Below the pieces are notes generated by a model. It was not told the DNA's origin. It ran no database searches and saw nothing but the letters and a program-made list of their open reading frames with translations. Shown here piece by piece: positions 61,617 to 64,000 of a stretch of 64,000 bases of DNA; position 1 is the first letter of the stretch, and each line of letters begins with the position of its first letter. The stretch spans positions 72,547,340-72,611,339 of the forward strand of contig CM072812.1 in NCBI GenBank assembly GCA_037013495.1. Reading direction: 5' to 3'. The DNA comes from Hippophae tibetana. Taxonomy: Eukaryota > Streptophyta > Magnoliopsida > Rosales > Elaeagnaceae. The position numbers were made by a program, and so were the translations under genes.

Positions 61617-63031
61617 TTATCCCTTAATAGTGGCTAGAGGTTTATAATGTATCTCAAATTTTCTCAACTTAATGGCTATTTGAGAAAGACCCTCAAAAAG
61701 GTCTAGTTTACCCAAAATGTTTTTCAAGGAGTATAGGGTGAGGACCACTACCCTATGTGCCCTAAAGTAATTCATGAGTTTGTGTGTCATCATTCTTAGT
61801 GTGAAGGATGCCTTGTCTAGATGAGGATATTTTTGTTGAGTCCCTGTCAACGAATGACTCACATAATACATCGGGTGTTGGGTTCCCTCTGTATCGACCA
61901 TCAATACGGTGCTAATGGCTTTGTCTGTGAAAGACATGTACATATATAAATCTTCTCCTACCATAGGATTAGCCAAAAGAGGCACTTTTCCTAAATAATC
62001 CTTAATGGATTGAAAATCTTGCTCACATTCATTGTCCCAAAGGTATTTTATGTTCTTTTTCAACAATCGAAAGAATGGTAGACATTTTTCGATGCACTTA
62101 GAAATGAAGCGACTTAAAGCTGTGATACATCCGTTCAACTGTTGAACTTCCTTGAGGCAACAAGGGGACTTCATGTTGACCAAGGCTGATATTTTATCTA
62201 GATTGGCTTTTATGCCTCTGGATGTCACTAAGTACCCCAAGAACTTCCCCGAGGCTACCCCAAATAAACACTTCTTTGGGTTAAGATGAATTTTATAATT
62301 TGGAATGATAGAAAACACATCTTTCAGGTCAAAGATGTGGTTTTTGGCACATTTTCTTTTGACCATCATGTGATCAACATATACTGCCATGTTTCATCCA
62401 ATTTGGTTTTGGAACATTTTGTTCATCATTCTTTGATATGTGGCACTGACATTTTTCAAACTGAATGACATCTTAGTGTAGCAAAACGTCCCTTCTTCTG
62501 TAATAAACGCTTTTTTTCTTCATCTCTAAGATGCATTTGGATTTTATGGTAGCTTGAATAAGCATCCATAAAACTCATTAATTCGAACCCAGCCGTAGCA
62601 TTTATCAATTGGTCAATATTTGGCAAAGGAAAAATATCTTTTGGGGTTACCCTATTCAAATTAGTGAAATCCACGCACATTATGTGCTCGCCTCCAACTT
62701 TGTTCATTAATACCATGTTTGACAGCCAGGTTGGGTACATGACCTCGCGAACCCAACCCATAATTTTCAAGGACTCGATCTTCTTTTTGATAATGTCATT
62801 CTTGTCTATGGTAAATCTCTGTTTTCTTTGTTGGACCAGCTTTTTAGTATGATCAAGGCATAACTCATGAGAGATGATATTTGGGTCAATACCAAGCATG
62901 TACTCAGGCTTCCAAGCAAATAGATCCACATTATTCTTCAAGAAATAAATAAGAGCATCTTTGAATGAAGAAGGTAGCTCAGAATTGATTTTCACATATT
63001 GGTCGTTCGTTGTTTTCCCTATATGAACCAC
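61617..63031 (-). pseudogene. Tat reverse transcriptase and RNase H, inactive
   Basis: RT reads, from 63031: NVDLFAWKPEYMLGIDPNII, VREVMYPTWLSNMVLMNKVG, MCVDFTNLNRVTPKDIFPLP and FMDAYSSYHKIQM. After a frameshift near 62500: MAVYVDHMMVKRK, where the catalytic YVDD is YVDH, then NPKKCLFGVASGKFLGYLVT. RNase H follows with LYMYMSFTDKAISTVLM, HPMYYVSHSLTGTQQKYPHL and KLRKFEIHYKPL. The YVDD change and the frameshift each suffice to inactivate it. Confidence 0.9.
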
Positions 63032-63232
63032 ATCATATTCACCGTGGACTTCTATAGTAATATGTTAACTTATACGTAGTTTATTAATTTCTTCGGGATG
63101 ACCTTAGCTCTTTAATTTCTATTTGGAAGACTGGGGTAACACATTCTTCATTGTGGCATTGTAACAACTTCATGCCCTATCTTATTTCCCCTCAATTTGT
63201 CTCATCTCGTCAACAGTAGGGTACTTAATTAG

Positions 63233-63541
63233 CTAGTGGTACGTTGAAGGCACCACTTTCATTTTATGTATCCATGGGTGGCCCAAAATTGCATTATAAG
63301 GTGTGGGAGTGTTCAATATGAAAAAGTTTGTCAAGATTATAACGCCTTCTACCGACACAAGTAGACGTATAGTCCCTATTAACATTGTTACACTACCATT
63401 GAATCCAACCAATGGCATTTGTTGTTGAGTGATCTCTCTAGGATTTATACCTATATCGAGAAAAGAAAACAGGTATAAAAGGTCAGAAGAGCTACCGTTG
63501 TCGACTACCATTCGACGCACCTCATAATGAGCTATTATCAC
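63233..63541 (-). pseudogene. Tat retropepsin (aspartic protease) domain
   Basis: 102 open codons: YEVRRMVVDNGSSSDLLYLF (active-site DNGSS block of this clade, about 63520) to PYNAILGHPWIHKMKVVPST (the ILGRPW-type block, here ILGHPW). Open in itself, but separated from gag and RT by broken sequence. Confidence 0.85.
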
Positions 63542-63841
63542 AATGATTACTAAAAGATCATCATGGGGAGGTAGGCATTATTGACCTTCAAAAGTAATTG
63601 GGTAAATTGGGCCTTCAGGCCTTAGACTGTAGACCAAACGCCTCGTATCTCAGGCCTCTCTTGCATGCCTATTCTTGGAGTTGCTGGTATGGCCATCCAT
63701 GGTAGGTTCGCCGTGAATGCTGTGTATTATACGTACATCTCTAGGTGGGATGGGGTGTGCTCTATTTGGTTCGTTGCGAATTAGGTTAGATGGCACTCTG
63801 ACCCTTTGATTAGGGTTGTCTCTTTGAATCTCTTACACGGG

Positions 63842-63998
63842 GCTCTGGTTTTATCAATGATGTCCCTTAAGTATCCTTCTGAAAGGAGGTGCTCAATCTA
63901 CCACTTTAGGTGGCGGCAATCATGGGTCCAATGCTCCGTGTCCTTATGGCACGTGCAATACTTGTTAGGGTTTCTGAGTGGGGCTTTCATGGCTGGTG
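63842..63998 (-). pseudogene. Tat gag, zinc-knuckle-like end
   Basis: On the minus strand: MKAPLRNPNKYCTCHKDTEH, then WTHDCRHLKW, a stop, and EHLLSEGYLRDI. This is the KYC.FH...TEDC..LK pattern at the end of Tat gag proteins. The rest lies past the right edge. Confidence 0.7.
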
Positions 63999-64000
63999 GC

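Larger units (their letters stand above)
54860..64000 (-). mobile_element. Tat-clade Ty3/gypsy retrotransposon, 3' part, running off the right edge
   Basis: On the minus strand from the right edge: a gag zinc-knuckle end, protease, RT-RNase H, a second (archaeal-type) RNase H, and integrase. Then come a tandem repeat array and, on the plus strand, antisense ORFs. The double RNase H and antisense ORFs between pol and the 3' LTR are described for Tat-clade elements (Ogre, Retand and Grande relatives). The 3' LTR should lie within about 54860-55740, but its partner is outside the window, so its ends cannot be set. All ORFs are broken. Confidence 0.8.

Noticed and set aside
1-64000. tRNA and rRNA genes
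   Set aside because: I looked for the GGTTCRANNCC-type box and rRNA words and found no convincing case. Met-tRNA-like words are primer-binding sites of LTR elements.

Overview
The window is nuclear DNA of a eudicot plant. It is strongly AT-rich, has GT-AG introns, and most of it is decayed transposable elements. Only two host genes look intact. One is a plastid-type 2-isopropylmalate synthase (IPMS, + strand, 17758-36106, 12 exons, 633 residues), which commits carbon to leucine synthesis and keeps its C-terminal leucine-feedback domain. The other is a single-exon C2H2 zinc-finger repressor of the ZAT5-like class (+ strand, about 51722-52717).

Layout. 1-17600: AT-rich intergenic DNA with tandem and dispersed duplications, a G-box-rich, LTR-like island (12650-13330) and a retroelement-like scrap (15115-16330). 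17758-36106: IPMS. Its first intron is 11.4 kb and holds, in order, an LTR-type element that has captured a mandelonitrile-lyase-like (GMC oxidoreductase) gene (18613-21604, - strand), a Ty3/gypsy element (22028-29113, - strand) with a truncated Ty1/copia element nested in its protease region, and two degenerate copies of IPMS exon 2, one sense and one antisense, just upstream of the real exon 2. 36840-41429: a PIF/Harbinger DNA transposon with Myb/SANT-like and DDE genes, both broken. 41430-48092: intergenic DNA with a hAT-like non-autonomous element (47329-47856). 48093-50846: a small copia element with matching 190-bp LTRs, gag in + orientation, pol inverted and part of pol duplicated in tandem. 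51686-52717: the ZAT gene. 53139-53478: a complete TRIM element with 112-bp LTRs. About 54860-64000: the 3' part of a Tat-clade gypsy element on the - strand with an extra archaeal-type RNase H, + strand antisense ORFs of the PF04195 kind, and a tandem repeat array whose units carry hairpins with paired changes.

The two host genes do not obviously work together. The most interesting structure is the sense/antisense exon-2 pair in IPMS intron 1. It could fold with the real exon 2 and its splice acceptor, or give double-stranded RNA matching IPMS. The gene-carrying LTR element and the hairpin repeat array come next. I saw no wholly new gene system. The novelty is in how known element types have captured, inverted and duplicated host and element sequence.
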